From: an uncultured Prevotellaceae bacterium
Lineage (GTDB): Bacteria > Bacteroidota > Bacteroidia > Bacteroidales > Bacteroidaceae
Assembly: GCA_937877605.1 (NCBI GenBank)
Contig: CALFJA010000076.1
Span: 93,397-157,396, forward strand
DNA length: 64,000 nucleotides
Direction of reading: 5' to 3'
This document shows, in pieces, positions 8,889 through 18,660 of this stretch (its first letter is position 1; each line of letters starts with the position of its first letter). The notes beneath the pieces are model-generated. The model searched no databases. It saw only the letters and a list, made by a program, of their open reading frames with translations, and was not told the origin of the DNA. A program made the position numbers and the translations under genes.

Positions 8889-10049
8889 TTATGCCTGGGG
8901 CAAGAAACCTGCAACATATTTTTTAGCCCGTTTTCTCCAAAGCAGGTTAAAGAGGATAAAATACGGGCGCCAGAGCACTTCGCTCGGATAATTGCCCAAG
9001 AACCTCAAGTTGCGTTTTTGCCTTCTTGCAAACTTGTGCCACTTTCCCTCATGGGCTTTGACTTCCATTCTCTCATCGTGATAGCCGAAGTTTCCACTTT
9101 GCATCACTTCGTCCAGCAGGAAGCGTCCCTGTTTTTCATCCGGCGTTACGAACATATCCTCCTCTTTCATCCCAAAGACTTCCATAAGGAGCCATGCCAC
9201 CGCCCTGGCAAAGCGAGTCATTCCAAGCTTTTCGATAACTTCAGTTGCTTCTTTCGTTTCTTCCTTGCTCAAAGATTGTGCCTTCAGCAATTCGTAATAG
9301 TCAAGCAGTTGTCGGAGACCCAGTCCGTCATCGAAGATATGGCGATACATGTGCAAGAGGAGGAACACGGTATTGAACAAATCGGTCGGGAATACACATT
9401 GGATGTGCGAGTCGGTATGTTCTCCTTCTGAAGAACGGGTATCTATGTTCCCGTCATTGTTTGTTTCCCGAACTTCTTTCTTGTTGGTGAATTGCCGTTC
9501 CGCCTGGGAGTAGAACCATTTCTGAAGATATTTGTTTTTAAATGGATTATACATCCACGAGGGAGTGAAGTGTGCTTCAACCTTCACATCTCTCACTCGT
9601 CCCAAGTCCACATGATGATAAGCCATCCCTCCCCCTGGCCTCTTGGCATACACATATTCCAGCACTTTTCTCCAGCCACCTTCCACCCAGATGTCTATAT
9701 CGCCGCTCTGCCTTCTGAGCGGCTGTTCATAATACTGCGCCACTCCCTGCCCTTTTAAGATACAGGTACGCAGGCCATTTTTCAAGAAGTTCTGCTGTAA
9801 TGCCGAGCAAAGTGCATTTTTTTTCAGATTTAGTTTCTCGGTCATGGAAACAACGGTATACCACTTAAGGATAAAATCCGTCGATGGCCTTTGTTCCTGT
9901 GGGAGTTGTTCCATGCCAGAGAACGCGATTCCCATGAGCGTTTGTCTCCGGGCGTGTTGGAACATCTCTTCCCATTCAGCCTCTGTGGGTATTCTCTCAA
10001 GGCTTTTGCGGTTGCCGAGGGCTACTTGTAGCAAGTCAAAAAAGAGCAT
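8889..10049 (-). CDS. Nucleotidyltransferase family protein (NTP_transf_5 type)
   Basis: A 386-residue protein resembling the PF14907 nucleotidyltransferase family found in polysaccharide loci. The key region is ILKGQGVAQYY followed by R.SGDIDIWV near residue 135; the paired aspartates fit the metal-binding D-x-D of the nucleotidyltransferase fold. N-terminal residues are helical and lack a signal sequence. A polar, probably disordered insert rich in N, D, E and T lies around residues 195-220. The C-terminus ends in basic residues (RRQKRNLRF, WRKRAKKY). It is flanked by the 4-epimerase and a WecG-type transferase on the same strand. Its exact reaction in capsule synthesis is not established. 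Confidence 0.75.
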   Translation of the reverse strand: MLFFDLLQVALGNRKSLERIPTEAEWEEMFQHARRQTLMGIAFSGMEQLPQEQRPSTDFILKWYTVVSMTEKLNLKKNALCSALQQNFLKNGLRTCILKGQGVAQYYEQPLRRQSGDIDIWVEGGWRKVLEYVYAKRPGGGMAYHHVDLGRVRDVKVEAHFTPSWMYNPFKNKYLQKWFYSQAERQFTNKKEVRETNNDGNIDTRSSEGEHTDSHIQCVFPTDLFNTVFLLLHMYRHIFDDGLGLRQLLDYYELLKAQSLSKEETKEATEVIEKLGMTRFARAVAWLLMEVFGMKEEDMFVTPDEKQGRFLLDEVMQSGNFGYHDERMEVKAHEGKWHKFARRQKRNLRFLGNYPSEVLWRPYFILFNLLWRKRAKKYVAGFLPQA

Positions 10050-10079
10050 ATACAGATTTTATTCTATTTTCGCGAAGTA

Positions 10080-10820
10080 TCATTTCTGCTTCCAGATATT
10101 CCAGAGGAATTTGGGGTTCCCCACAACATATCGTCTCCACATCCGTCTCGGTTCCCGAATCAGTCTGTACAGCCATTCTATGGAATGTTTCTGCCACCAT
10201 TGCGGTGCCCGTTTTGATGTTCCGGCATAGAAGTCAAACACTGCGCCAATTGTTCCAACGTGGCAATTAATGTTCAGTTCATTCCAATGTTTAAACACCC
10301 ATTTCTCTTGTTTTGGTGCTGTCATTCCAATCCATAACAAATCAGGATTCACATCATTGATGGCCTGGATAATGTCATTGTTATCTTCATCCGAAAACTT
10401 TGCCTTGTACGGCGGTGAATAAGTGGCTATCTTCACATGCGGATAGTCTTTTGCTGCTCTTTCCTTAATCAGGGCCAGCACTTTCTCGGAACTGCCTACA
10501 AACATCGCTGTCGGCAGATTACCATCGTCGTTTTGACTCCCCTCTTGTTCAAGCCTGCCCATCTCGAAGTCGAAAAGGACCCATCCGGTAATACGCTCCT
10601 GCGGTCTCGACTTGGCATTCAGCCATCTGCAGGCCTTTACAATGCTTGCCCCGTCTGGTAGAAGGTAATCGCCTTCTGTCAGTGCCCGTGCGAAGAAATC
10701 ATCATACTGCGCCACATTGAATGAGTGTGCATTGATGGTGTTGATCAGCACTTTCCCCTTCGGAATGTCGTTCAGAGCCGCTTGCGACTCCACAAGATTT
10801 AGTTCTTTGAGTAAAAGCAT
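10080..10820 (-). CDS. WecG/TagA/CpsF family glycosyltransferase
   Basis: A 246-residue member of the GT26 family, which adds N-acetylmannosamine or N-acetylmannosaminuronic acid to lipid-linked acceptors. The motifs are DGASIVKACRWL, with the catalytic Asp at about residue 57, FVGSSEKVL around residue 110, and GMTAPKQEKW near residue 173, followed by GAVFDFYAGTSKRAPQW. The C-terminus is basic and aromatic (RLIREPRRMWRR), a membrane-association tail known in TagA. It is in the operon between the TupA-like gene and the nucleotidyltransferase gene. It probably adds an early sugar to a polyprenyl-linked intermediate on the cytoplasmic face. The donor is uncertain. Confidence 0.9.
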   Translation of the reverse strand: MLLLKELNLVESQAALNDIPKGKVLINTINAHSFNVAQYDDFFARALTEGDYLLPDGASIVKACRWLNAKSRPQERITGWVLFDFEMGRLEQEGSQNDDGNLPTAMFVGSSEKVLALIKERAAKDYPHVKIATYSPPYKAKFSDEDNNDIIQAINDVNPDLLWIGMTAPKQEKWVFKHWNELNINCHVGTIGAVFDFYAGTSKRAPQWWQKHSIEWLYRLIREPRRMWRRYVVGNPKFLWNIWKQK

Positions 10821-10880
10821 TTTATTCCTATTTTTTGCACCAACAATTCACTTAAATTAAATAAATTGCTTTAGCAATAG

Positions 10881-11759
10881 TTATTCGTATTTGTGCGGTA
10901 ACTTCAGCCAACTCCCAAATTTATAATCCCATTCTTCTGGTTCAAATTTTACCAAGCCACTAAAATGGAAGAAAGTATATTCTCCAAAAAGGACTTTATC
11001 TTCCAAATCATACAAATCGATTCTTACATGGGGAATTCCCTTTGATAATTGCTGAGCAATTTTTTTCATCAAATCAAAATTCTTCGGTTGAGCAGGTGTA
11101 ACACCTGCATGGTCATGTCCCTGACGAAAAGGCAAATGATTAAAGTCTGAATCAAAAAAGTCAAACTTAACTTCGCCGTTAGGGTTTTGCCTTTCTGTTG
11201 CCACAAACAATCCTCTAACTTCCCCATCAAAACAAAAGAATTTATAGTCTGCCAAGTCTTTATTGTTGGACTTAGGCTCAATATACTTTTCTGCAAGAAT
11301 TCGTTTCGGAACATTCTTATAAGGCCACTCTCTACTAATATAATACAAATCTAATTTCAAATTGTTATTAAGCAAATCTATTGCCTTTTGCCTATCAAAA
11401 GTTGTCTTATCCCGACAAATTATCACACCTTCATTACCTCCACCGTGAGTGGTCTTTAAAACAAACTGATTGGGTAAAGCATCCCATTCTATATCTTCAG
11501 GTCTATGCCAGATGCCTAATGTCGGAATAATAAACTCGCCTCCAATTATTGACGACACATAATCCTTTACAGCATATTTATCTACCATAGTAACATACTC
11601 TGGTCGTCTATCATAAAGCTTCAGCCATTGCAACTTCTCATTATATGATTGAGGATTCTTCCAATTGGGAAAGCGACCGAATTCTTTATAAAATTTAAGC
11701 CCCAAGTAGAATTTGTCAGGCAATTTTCTTGCAAAGACAAGAAATGGGATATTATTCAT
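10881..11759 (-). CDS. TupA-like ATP-grasp family protein
   Basis: A 292-residue protein matching the TupA-like ATP-grasp family (PF14305), named after a teichuronopeptide synthesis protein and common in surface polysaccharide loci. The N-terminal NPQSYNEKLQWLKLYDR and the following MVDKYAVKDYV are characteristic. LKTTHGGGNEGVIIC around residue 100 would be the glycine-rich ATP-binding loop, and LADYKFFCFDGEVR and VRIDLYD are conserved later elements. The gene is visibly A+T-rich compared with its neighbours, as is common for exchanged capsule genes. It may ligate an amino acid to a sugar carboxylate, but family members are often simply labelled glycosyltransferase; the reaction is not certain. 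Confidence 0.85.
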   Translation of the reverse strand: MNNIPFLVFARKLPDKFYLGLKFYKEFGRFPNWKNPQSYNEKLQWLKLYDRRPEYVTMVDKYAVKDYVSSIIGGEFIIPTLGIWHRPEDIEWDALPNQFVLKTTHGGGNEGVIICRDKTTFDRQKAIDLLNNNLKLDLYYISREWPYKNVPKRILAEKYIEPKSNNKDLADYKFFCFDGEVRGLFVATERQNPNGEVKFDFFDSDFNHLPFRQGHDHAGVTPAQPKNFDLMKKIAQQLSKGIPHVRIDLYDLEDKVLFGEYTFFHFSGLVKFEPEEWDYKFGSWLKLPHKYE

Positions 11760-11801
11760 ATTGTTGCAGATAAAATAAACCTAAAACTATAAATTCTCAC
11801 T

Positions 11802-12995
11802 TCATGGATTATTGAGGGTATCACTATTTCTGCTGTTTTTAATAGCAACATTGAAAATTTCCATCAAATCATTATAGATCTGCCCTCGGCTATACATCGT
11901 TGTAGCTTTATCGTATCCAGCCATAGCATATTTAGATATGTTCTGTTCATCGTTGTACAATTCGCGTACGGCTTCCATCAAAGCCTGAGAATCTCCAGGT
12001 GGGACAAGAATTCCAGTTTTATGGTCTTCTATTATGCTTTGCATCGCCCCGATGTTAGTGGTAATTACTGGGCGTTTTAACAGCATGGCACGAAGGATTG
12101 TGTTGGGAAATCCCTCATACCATTTACTGGGTATGACAATGATTTTACTGTTAAGATAGAAATTATTCAGGTCATCACCCGAGATGAAACCCATGAATTC
12201 CAAGTTTTTCGGCAAATTGCTGGGGACAACATAGTTTTCATCGATTTTCCCTGCAACCCTGAACGGAATATCTGGTAGCATTCTGGCAGCTTCAACAAAC
12301 TCATCAATGCCTTTCTCCATGCTTACCCGTCCTACGAAACTAACCCATTCTCCTGATTCCTTTTGTTCCATCTCACCAATCTCCGGCAATAATCCTGCCA
12401 ACACTTTCACATGGTCTTCTGGAATATCCTGTGAGATGAATTTATTTTTCTGGAAGTTCGATTGTACAACAAAACAATCTACTCCATTCTTTATTACTTT
12501 TGTTATTCGATTGAAAGCATTTCTGGCTGCATATCCAATACTCTTACCCAAACTTCCTTCACAATTATTTATTATGCAATGCCACTCATGCCCTTTTCCC
12601 CAACATTTTTCACATACCTCCCCTCTTGGATTTAGGCACAATCCATTGGGGCAGAACAATCTATAGTTTGGACATCTCATCGCGACAGGAATTCCTCTTT
12701 CTTTTAACACCTTAAAAATAGATGTTGAGATAAAAGGATATAAATTCTGTACCATACAAATATCCGGTTTGAATTCATCCAATATTTTTTTCAGGTCCTT
12801 TCTTATCCATGGGTTTGATATCCCTGTGAAGAAAGCCTTGAATTTGAACCATAAAACATTTTCTTTTCCAACGGTAGTTCTTGTGAACCATCTCACCTCA
12901 TGACCATGTGATTTCAATAAGGAGACAATCTCCCTAGATGCGTGCTCTTCACCACTCAATTGATGGTATTCATTATGAATATAGAGGATTTTCAT
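11802..12995 (-). CDS. Glycosyltransferase family 4 (GT-B fold)
   Basis: A 397-residue GT-B glycosyltransferase. The N-terminal domain begins MKILYIHNEYHQLSGEEHAS, a donor/acceptor loop seen in GT4 enzymes of capsule loci. A cluster of six or so cysteines (CPNYRLFCPNGLC, CEKCWGKG) around residues 108-135 could bind a metal. The C-terminal domain has SFVGRVSMEKGIDEF near residue 220, and IPSKWYEGFPNTILRAM near residue 292 carries the E-x7-E-type motif that holds the nucleotide sugar. It is cytoplasmic with no signal peptide. Linkage and sugar cannot be predicted. It follows the GT2 gene by 26 bp. Confidence 0.88.
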   Translation of the reverse strand: MKILYIHNEYHQLSGEEHASREIVSLLKSHGHEVRWFTRTTVGKENVLWFKFKAFFTGISNPWIRKDLKKILDEFKPDICMVQNLYPFISTSIFKVLKERGIPVAMRCPNYRLFCPNGLCLNPRGEVCEKCWGKGHEWHCIINNCEGSLGKSIGYAARNAFNRITKVIKNGVDCFVVQSNFQKNKFISQDIPEDHVKVLAGLLPEIGEMEQKESGEWVSFVGRVSMEKGIDEFVEAARMLPDIPFRVAGKIDENYVVPSNLPKNLEFMGFISGDDLNNFYLNSKIIVIPSKWYEGFPNTILRAMLLKRPVITTNIGAMQSIIEDHKTGILVPPGDSQALMEAVRELYNDEQNISKYAMAGYDKATTMYSRGQIYNDLMEIFNVAIKNSRNSDTLNNP

Positions 12996-13021
12996 TGTAA
13001 GAATTCTTGATGTTTACATCT

Positions 13022-13969
13022 TCATCGATGATATTCCCGGTATTGGAGCAGTTTGCACATCATCCACCAGGAAACGCGTGTATGCTTACATATATTCATC
13101 ATTTTCCCGATTTTATCTTTCGGGAAATAGTCGCCATATTTTTGTGCCTCCTCCCGCGCCAGTTTCTCCTTCTTGGCAAGAAGGATGCAATAGGTCAGAT
13201 TCCTTGCTATCCTTCCTTGCGCTCTTTTGAAGTTCTCGTCGTCTTTCAACTGCGGATTGGCTGCAATTATGCGCTTGTTCCATTCGTCAATGGTTGGCGC
13301 ATTCTCCCAGCGTATCTTCATTTTCTTTAACCATCCGCTGTCTTTTATCGTATCAGTTCCATCGCTAACAAACAAGATTCCCGGCACAACGCCCCATTTT
13401 CCTTGTGTGGCCAGCAATGCCCAAAATTCCAGATCTTCCGTCACACGCAAATCTGTTCGTTGACCTCCAAGTTTCTTTAACTTATCGGTCTTGGCAATCA
13501 TGCTGCCTGTACAGATGTGTCTGTGCTCACTCCAGTAGCAGAAGAAATCATCAAGTTCTTGTTCTGTTTCCGAAGCAATGATGCTCTCTCCACCTACGGT
13601 TTTGTGCACCTGACCGGTGCTTGCTGCAATACAGCCTGGGTGTTTGCGCATAAAAGAGATCATGCTATAGAAAAATTCCGGCTTCCAGTAGTCGTCAGCA
13701 TCTAAAAAGCTCAGATACTCACCCCTTGCCATTTCTATTCCTTTGTTCCTTGCCCTTGCTGGTCCCGCATTCTCTTGGTGGAGAAGAATAAAATATGGAT
13801 TGTTGTAACTATTGATTATTTCGCACGAACTGTCTGTGCTACCATCATCAATAAAGATTACCTCAAAAGTGTAATTTCCCTTTTGTGACAAGATGGAATC
13901 AATGCATCTTGATATGAGTCTTGATGCATTATAGACAGGAATAACAACCGATATATCAATTTGGGGCAT
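13022..13969 (-). CDS. Glycosyltransferase family 2 (GT-A fold)
   Basis: A family 2 transferase of 315 residues when started at ATG 13969 (MPQIDISVVIPVYN). A longer in-frame start at 14101 adds 44 residues that lack similarity to any transferase and lie inside the upstream gene, so I reject it; the chosen start leaves a 14 bp overlap with the upstream stop. The core motifs are VVIPVYNAS, FIDDGSTDSS, GPARARNKGIE and the D-x-D metal site in SFLDADDYW. The C-terminal part includes ICTGSMIAK and RVTEDLEFWALL, the usual acceptor-side ED motif. It should transfer one sugar of the repeat unit at the cytoplasmic face. Confidence 0.88.
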   Translation of the reverse strand: MPQIDISVVIPVYNASRLISRCIDSILSQKGNYTFEVIFIDDGSTDSSCEIINSYNNPYFILLHQENAGPARARNKGIEMARGEYLSFLDADDYWKPEFFYSMISFMRKHPGCIAASTGQVHKTVGGESIIASETEQELDDFFCYWSEHRHICTGSMIAKTDKLKKLGGQRTDLRVTEDLEFWALLATQGKWGVVPGILFVSDGTDTIKDSGWLKKMKIRWENAPTIDEWNKRIIAANPQLKDDENFKRAQGRIARNLTYCILLAKKEKLAREEAQKYGDYFPKDKIGKMMNICKHTRVSWWMMCKLLQYREYHR

Positions 13970-15146
13970 TTTGTTCGATTCGTTTTTGAGCGATTCTGAT
14001 AGCCTCCATAATGCTCTGTGCTGCACGCTCTGCTGTATGTTTTGCAATAATTCTCTTCGATTCTTCTCCCATTTGCTTGAGATTCTCTGTGTTGTCGGCA
14101 ATACTTATAAGTACCTTCTCAATGCTTTGTTGGTTTAGCGAGTCGAATACCCATCCGTTTTCAGGATGAACAAGTTCTGGATGGCAACCATTATAGATTG
14201 TTGTGGCCACAGGCAGACCGCAAGCCATGGCTTCGGGAACCACAAGACTCCAGTTGTCTTCTGTGGTTGGAAGAATGAAACAGTCGGCAGCCTTGTAATA
14301 GATGGCAATATCATCATAGTTGATTCTGCCAGTAAGTACTACATTTGGAATCCTTTCTGTTTTTATCTTTTCTCGGAGTTCTTCTTCAAGGGGACCACCG
14401 CCAACCATGACTAAAGTAACATTTGGTATGCTTTCCGCGATATTAGCATACGCTGAAAGGAGTTCGCGAACTCCTTTCCGCGATATTAGTTGCCCTACAT
14501 ACACAAGCATCGTCTTTTTTACGCCAAGCTTTTGACGAAGATCTTTACATTGCTCATCTGTAATATTCTGTAGCGACTGTTGCAAGCCATCAACATCAGC
14601 CACCATGTGACCATAAGTTAATCGGCTATCATCCCACCCAAGCAGTTCTTTCACATATTCACCGGTCAGAATGCCATTACAGTCAATGGCATCAATCCAT
14701 TGGCTGACAAACTGTCGGTACCAGATTCTCAGTTTCCCTGCATTCCGCTCCGTATGCTTAGTGCGTTCATAGCACATCACATGAGGAATTCTTTTAAATG
14801 CGCGAACAAATAGGGGAGCATAGGTCCATTGCATAAAACCATCACTCACCAAGGCTTCAGGCTTTGTCTTTCTTACCAATTTGATCAGTCCTGGGCTGTA
14901 TGGAATTCTGAATGATGTATTGCTCAGAGACATGTTATCAATCTTAGGCTTATTGCCAATGCGAAGTTCTTTGTCGTGTGCAATGGCCCTATCGCCTAAA
15001 ACAGCTTTTATCTTATTTTCGACATTCGGGCGAATAACATCTTTATAATAGACAACCGTCAGTTCATGTCCACACAAGTCGTCCAATGCCTTGAACACAG
15101 GAATCCTATAATCAAGGAAGCTGCGAGTTACCCAGGTGATTCTCAT
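13956..15146 (-). CDS. Glycosyltransferase family 4 (GT-B fold)
   Basis: A 396-residue GT-B glycosyltransferase beginning MRITWVTRSFLDYRIPVF. The C-terminal domain shows LVYVGQLISRKGVRELL around residue 215, LVMVGGGPLEEEL and LTGRINYDDIA..Y, then LPTTEDNWSLVVPEAMACGLPV near residue 298 with the two glutamates of the E-x7-E motif. The C-terminal helix ends with K..EQNAPN. It lies between the polymerase gene (25 bp gap) and the GT2 gene (14 bp overlap), so it is clearly part of the operon. It adds one sugar of the repeat unit; which one is not readable. Confidence 0.9.
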   Translation of the reverse strand: MRITWVTRSFLDYRIPVFKALDDLCGHELTVVYYKDVIRPNVENKIKAVLGDRAIAHDKELRIGNKPKIDNMSLSNTSFRIPYSPGLIKLVRKTKPEALVSDGFMQWTYAPLFVRAFKRIPHVMCYERTKHTERNAGKLRIWYRQFVSQWIDAIDCNGILTGEYVKELLGWDDSRLTYGHMVADVDGLQQSLQNITDEQCKDLRQKLGVKKTMLVYVGQLISRKGVRELLSAYANIAESIPNVTLVMVGGGPLEEELREKIKTERIPNVVLTGRINYDDIAIYYKAADCFILPTTEDNWSLVVPEAMACGLPVATTIYNGCHPELVHPENGWVFDSLNQQSIEKVLISIADNTENLKQMGEESKRIIAKHTAERAAQSIMEAIRIAQKRIEQNAPN

Positions 15147-15170
15147 AAATAAATCAGTTATCTGAAAATG

Positions 15171-16352
15171 TTATTTGCTTAATAATTGACTTTCTGTTTT
15201 TTTTACAAATACCATAAATGTCGCAGCTATCACTGCATAAACAGAGTCTGATACATACGACCAGTGGGAAGCAAGAACTGGACATGAAGAAAGATTCAAA
15301 AGTATTGCTATTATTGCAGGGAAAGTAACACTTGCATAAACATTCATTTTTGACTCCTTAAATGCCTTTAAAATCCATTTTAAAACAAACCATGTGAAAA
15401 AAAACAATCCCACAACACCAGTGTTAACCAATGCTGATATCCACGAGTTATGCGCTGAAATTTGTCCATAATCGCCTAATGTGGTTTCGCCAATAATAAA
15501 GCCATGTCCCAACAATGGTGCCGTTTTCCATCGTTCAAATGCAGCTTCCCAAAGAAGCATACGGCCAGTACCTGTTTCCAGTTCTCCCTGTGTATGTCCG
15601 GCAATTAAGAATTTATATATAGCATCTTCTTCTGTTAAGAACAAAAGATAGAGACCAATGCTTATAAGCAAGATTCTGATGACGCTAAGTCCCTTTCTAC
15701 CTGATGCGAACAAAACAAGGAAACCGATTAAGGCGGCAATATAACTTGCAGAACTCGTTCCCAAAAGCCACGCAATAAAATCAAGGAAAATAAACCATCT
15801 CATTTCCCTGAATGTGAATATTTCATTTTTCACACAGCCCACAGCCAAGATAAGCCCTATCATTGAAGAGAATGTATACGAATTGGTGTGGTACCACCCT
15901 AATCCCCTATCCATCCAAAAATCAAATACACATAAATAGGTAGAAAGCGTTGCCAGTACAATTATATAGTAGAGCATTTTTCTTGAATCTTTTATATAAT
16001 ATGCAATCATCCCTACAAGATAGATATTAACGATGTGTTCAAGCGACTTGAAGGTTATGGTTGTTCCATTTCCAGCCCACATAAAAGAAGCCCATGCAAA
16101 AAGGCTATACGCCAAGATTGGCCACATCCCTATCCGGGCTACTTTAGCAGCTTTCAGATGAGTGAAGATAAAAAGAAAGCCTATAACAATACCTGCAAGA
16201 GCCAGCGTTGTGCTTGAGTCTAAAGATGCTGCGTACTCGCCCACTTCTTTACTCACATCAAATATTGTCTTTCGGCATATGAACAACAATATGATACAGG
16301 TAAGTACCCGAACTTTTCGAGGATATTGAAATATTGAAATTCTTTTTTTCAT
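15171..16352 (-). CDS. O-antigen ligase/polymerase family membrane protein (Wzy candidate)
   Basis: A 393-residue integral membrane protein with about ten to eleven hydrophobic segments. The long loop near residues 245-310 has GTGRMLLWEAAFERWK, PLLGHGFIIGE and SAHNSWISALVNTGVVGL, the pattern of PF04932 (O-antigen ligase/polymerase): an Arg in the loop, a G-x-G, then HNS followed by a membrane helix. This is the strongest Wzy candidate of the locus; the gene at the left edge is a second. It overlaps the SGNH-type gene by 4 bp. Polymerase and ligase roles cannot be separated on sequence alone, but its place inside a Wzx-containing operon favours polymerase. Confidence 0.85.
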   Translation of the reverse strand: MKKRISIFQYPRKVRVLTCIILLFICRKTIFDVSKEVGEYAASLDSSTTLALAGIVIGFLFIFTHLKAAKVARIGMWPILAYSLFAWASFMWAGNGTTITFKSLEHIVNIYLVGMIAYYIKDSRKMLYYIIVLATLSTYLCVFDFWMDRGLGWYHTNSYTFSSMIGLILAVGCVKNEIFTFREMRWFIFLDFIAWLLGTSSASYIAALIGFLVLFASGRKGLSVIRILLISIGLYLLFLTEEDAIYKFLIAGHTQGELETGTGRMLLWEAAFERWKTAPLLGHGFIIGETTLGDYGQISAHNSWISALVNTGVVGLFFFTWFVLKWILKAFKESKMNVYASVTFPAIIAILLNLSSCPVLASHWSYVSDSVYAVIAATFMVFVKKTESQLLSK

Positions 16353-17257
16353 TGCAAATAATTATTTTCTGCTAAAAAGCCGATAAGATCTTCCGTCACT
16401 TTTTTTTGACCACATACATTCAGGTGAATCGGGTCAAAGAACAGTGAGTTGTCATTCTCGTATGACGGCGACAAATTAAGGAAATGCACCTTTGAATTAT
16501 CTGCATCCAAATTTTGATAATAGGCCAATATATCGGAATAGTCTTTTCTATGAAGATCCGTAAGCGACTTAAGCACTGGTGCTTGCAGGAGAATTACATG
16601 CAGATTCCTATTGGTACACATCGTTATGATTTCCTCCAATACTTTCATTGCCTTTGAATTCATAACAATGGGTCTGTCCCACTTGGCCTTATTGGACTGA
16701 AACTCGGTATCCGTGAATACATGCGTTTTATAGTTCCTGTCATCGTGTTTCCATCCCCTGACTGATTGTTTGATGAGGTCGTCGCTAAATCCGGCTGTAC
16801 GGAACAACTTGTGTGCATAATAGGTCGTAAAATCCGTAGCATTATAAATATACTCCCCGACATGGACATTGTCCATCCAAGGATAAAACAGCGTAAAACT
16901 GTTCTCGCTGAGTCCCTCGTCGTTGAAGAGGTAGGGGTCTACGCCAATGACGACCACCTTCAAAGAATCAGCGTATTGGGAACTCAAGAACATCTGAACC
17001 ATTAGTTCGCGTTCCACAATACCGACACCAGCCCTTGTATGTTTTGTAACTTTACATCTGAGTCCTTTTTCCATCATCTGCCTGTCGAGGCCCATCATAA
17101 GATGCGAATGTCCGACAATTAGCACCTGGCTATGCTCGTTCAACCCCATGCCCTTGTCAAGTCCATACTTGAGAAAAGCACTAACGGTGAAGTCCGTCAG
17201 AAAAAAGACAATAATCGCCAGAATGCATTTTATGGTGTGGCTTCTGTTTATTCTCAT
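16349..17257 (-). CDS. Membrane-anchored SGNH/DHHW-like protein, probable partner of MBOAT acyltransferase
   Basis: Started at ATG 17257 (302 residues); a longer frame to 17296 enters the MBOAT coding end and is rejected. An N-terminal membrane anchor (about residues 9-28) precedes LIVGHSHLMMGLD, which has the GxSx nucleophile-loop shape of SGNH hydrolases and AlgX/AlgJ-like proteins. VVIGVDPYLFND and the C-terminal FFDPIHLNVCGQ carry the D-x-x-H pair (D..H) that would complete a Ser-Asp-His triad. The gene is 7 bp after the MBOAT gene, a classic pairing in which MBOAT passes acyl groups across the membrane and the SGNH protein places them on the polymer. O-acetylation of the polysaccharide is therefore likely. 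The family was not recognised by name. Confidence 0.75.
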   Translation of the reverse strand: MRINRSHTIKCILAIIVFFLTDFTVSAFLKYGLDKGMGLNEHSQVLIVGHSHLMMGLDRQMMEKGLRCKVTKHTRAGVGIVERELMVQMFLSSQYADSLKVVVIGVDPYLFNDEGLSENSFTLFYPWMDNVHVGEYIYNATDFTTYYAHKLFRTAGFSDDLIKQSVRGWKHDDRNYKTHVFTDTEFQSNKAKWDRPIVMNSKAMKVLEEIITMCTNRNLHVILLQAPVLKSLTDLHRKDYSDILAYYQNLDADNSKVHFLNLSPSYENDNSLFFDPIHLNVCGQKKVTEDLIGFLAENNYLQ

Positions 17258-17264
17258 AATAGCT

Positions 17265-18653
17265 TCAGAACTGGAAGTACACGAACTTAGCCCCACTTTC
17301 TCCCAAGAGAGAGACCATCAGCAGAGTCAGCACCATAAACGAGAGATTAATCCATGAGAAAGAATTGTCCGTCCGTTCCGTAATTTTCAAGACCCGCTTA
17401 TACATTGTGATTTCTGCAATGACAAAACATGCGAGCGCAAAGAGCATAAGTACAAATTGGGTTGAAAAGTAAGTGAAGAATGGAACTCCTCCATTGGTTA
17501 ATGCCTGTAGAATTGCTGTAGCATGCGCCAAATTGTCTGCTCTGAAGAAAACCCAGGCTACGGATGTAACAACAAACAGTAGCAGCCCCAGCATTGCGTT
17601 CGTTGTTGTGTTCTTGAACTCTCTCCTTTTCAAAGTGTAATACTCTGCAATCTGATACACTCCATGTATAAATCCCCAAATTATAAATGTCCAAGCAGCC
17701 CCGTGCCATAATCCGCTGACAAGGAATACTATTAAGACGTTCATCATCCAGCGCCACTCTTTGACGCGATTGCCACCTAAACTGAAATACACATATTCTG
17801 TCAACCACGATGTGAGGGATATGTGCCACCGCTTCCAGAAGTTTCGTATGGATGTGGAAAAATAGGGGAAGTCAAAGTTCTTGCGAATATCAAAGCCTAA
17901 CATTCTGCCCACACCTATTGCCATATTGCTATAGCCAGCGAAATCGCAGTAAATCTGTATGCTATACAATCCCATAGCAAACAGGATGGTCGTGGTGCCA
18001 TACATTTCCGGATGGGCATATACTGTTCCTACATAAGTAGCAATACGGTCGGCCACTACAATCTTTTGAAAGAGCCCCCATACCAGTAACTGAAAACCGT
18101 TCAATACGCCAACTGCGTTCCATCTTTGCAATGTCTTTATCTGGGGCATCAGTGTTCTTGCCCGTTCAATTGGACCGCTCAAAATGGTGGGAAAGAAACA
18201 GACATATAATGTGAAGTCGAGTGCCGATGGCATCAGCGTTTCTTTTCTTCTATAGATGTCTATTGTATAACTTAGTGCCTGGAAGGTAAAGAATGAAATA
18301 CCAATGGGTAATGCTATTTCGCCCAAAATATGCCCTTCAATATCCAACACATCATTTAGCAGAAAGTTAGTATATTTGAAAAAGGCTAACGGCAACAGCG
18401 ACAGAACTATGCCTATTGTAATAATCGCTTTTCGGTTTTTCCCTCTGTCCAATAGTCTAATGCAACCATAGTTGATAAGGGTTATATAAAGAAGCAAAAA
18501 GACAAAGCGCGGTTCCAATAAGGCATAGAACACATAACTTGCAGCCAACAAGAAAACATTCTTCAGCCAAACGCGCTTGTTCCTGTTGCAGATGTAGAAC
18601 ATTAACAGCACAGGCAAGAAGAACAATGTAAAATGAATGTCGTTAAAAAGCAT
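17265..18653 (-). CDS. MBOAT family O-acyltransferase (AlgI/DltB type)
   Basis: A 462-residue membrane-bound O-acyltransferase with about eleven membrane segments. Characteristic elements are GISFFTFQALSYTIDIYR near residue 120, CFFPTILSGPIERA, FAGYSNMAIGVGRMLG, FWKRWHISLTSWLTEYVY with the first conserved His, and SGLWHGAAWTFIIWG near residue 310 with the second, catalytic His. AlgI and DltB relatives take acyl groups from cytoplasmic donors and export them for O-acetylation or D-alanylation of surface polymers. The adjacent SGNH-like gene (16349-17257) would be its periplasmic partner. It follows the GT2 gene by 7 bp. Confidence 0.93.
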   Translation of the reverse strand: MLFNDIHFTLFFLPVLLMFYICNRNKRVWLKNVFLLAASYVFYALLEPRFVFLLLYITLINYGCIRLLDRGKNRKAIITIGIVLSLLPLAFFKYTNFLLNDVLDIEGHILGEIALPIGISFFTFQALSYTIDIYRRKETLMPSALDFTLYVCFFPTILSGPIERARTLMPQIKTLQRWNAVGVLNGFQLLVWGLFQKIVVADRIATYVGTVYAHPEMYGTTTILFAMGLYSIQIYCDFAGYSNMAIGVGRMLGFDIRKNFDFPYFSTSIRNFWKRWHISLTSWLTEYVYFSLGGNRVKEWRWMMNVLIVFLVSGLWHGAAWTFIIWGFIHGVYQIAEYYTLKRREFKNTTTNAMLGLLLFVVTSVAWVFFRADNLAHATAILQALTNGGVPFFTYFSTQFVLMLFALACFVIAEITMYKRVLKITERTDNSFSWINLSFMVLTLLMVSLLGESGAKFVYFQF

Positions 18654-18660
18654 TTATTCC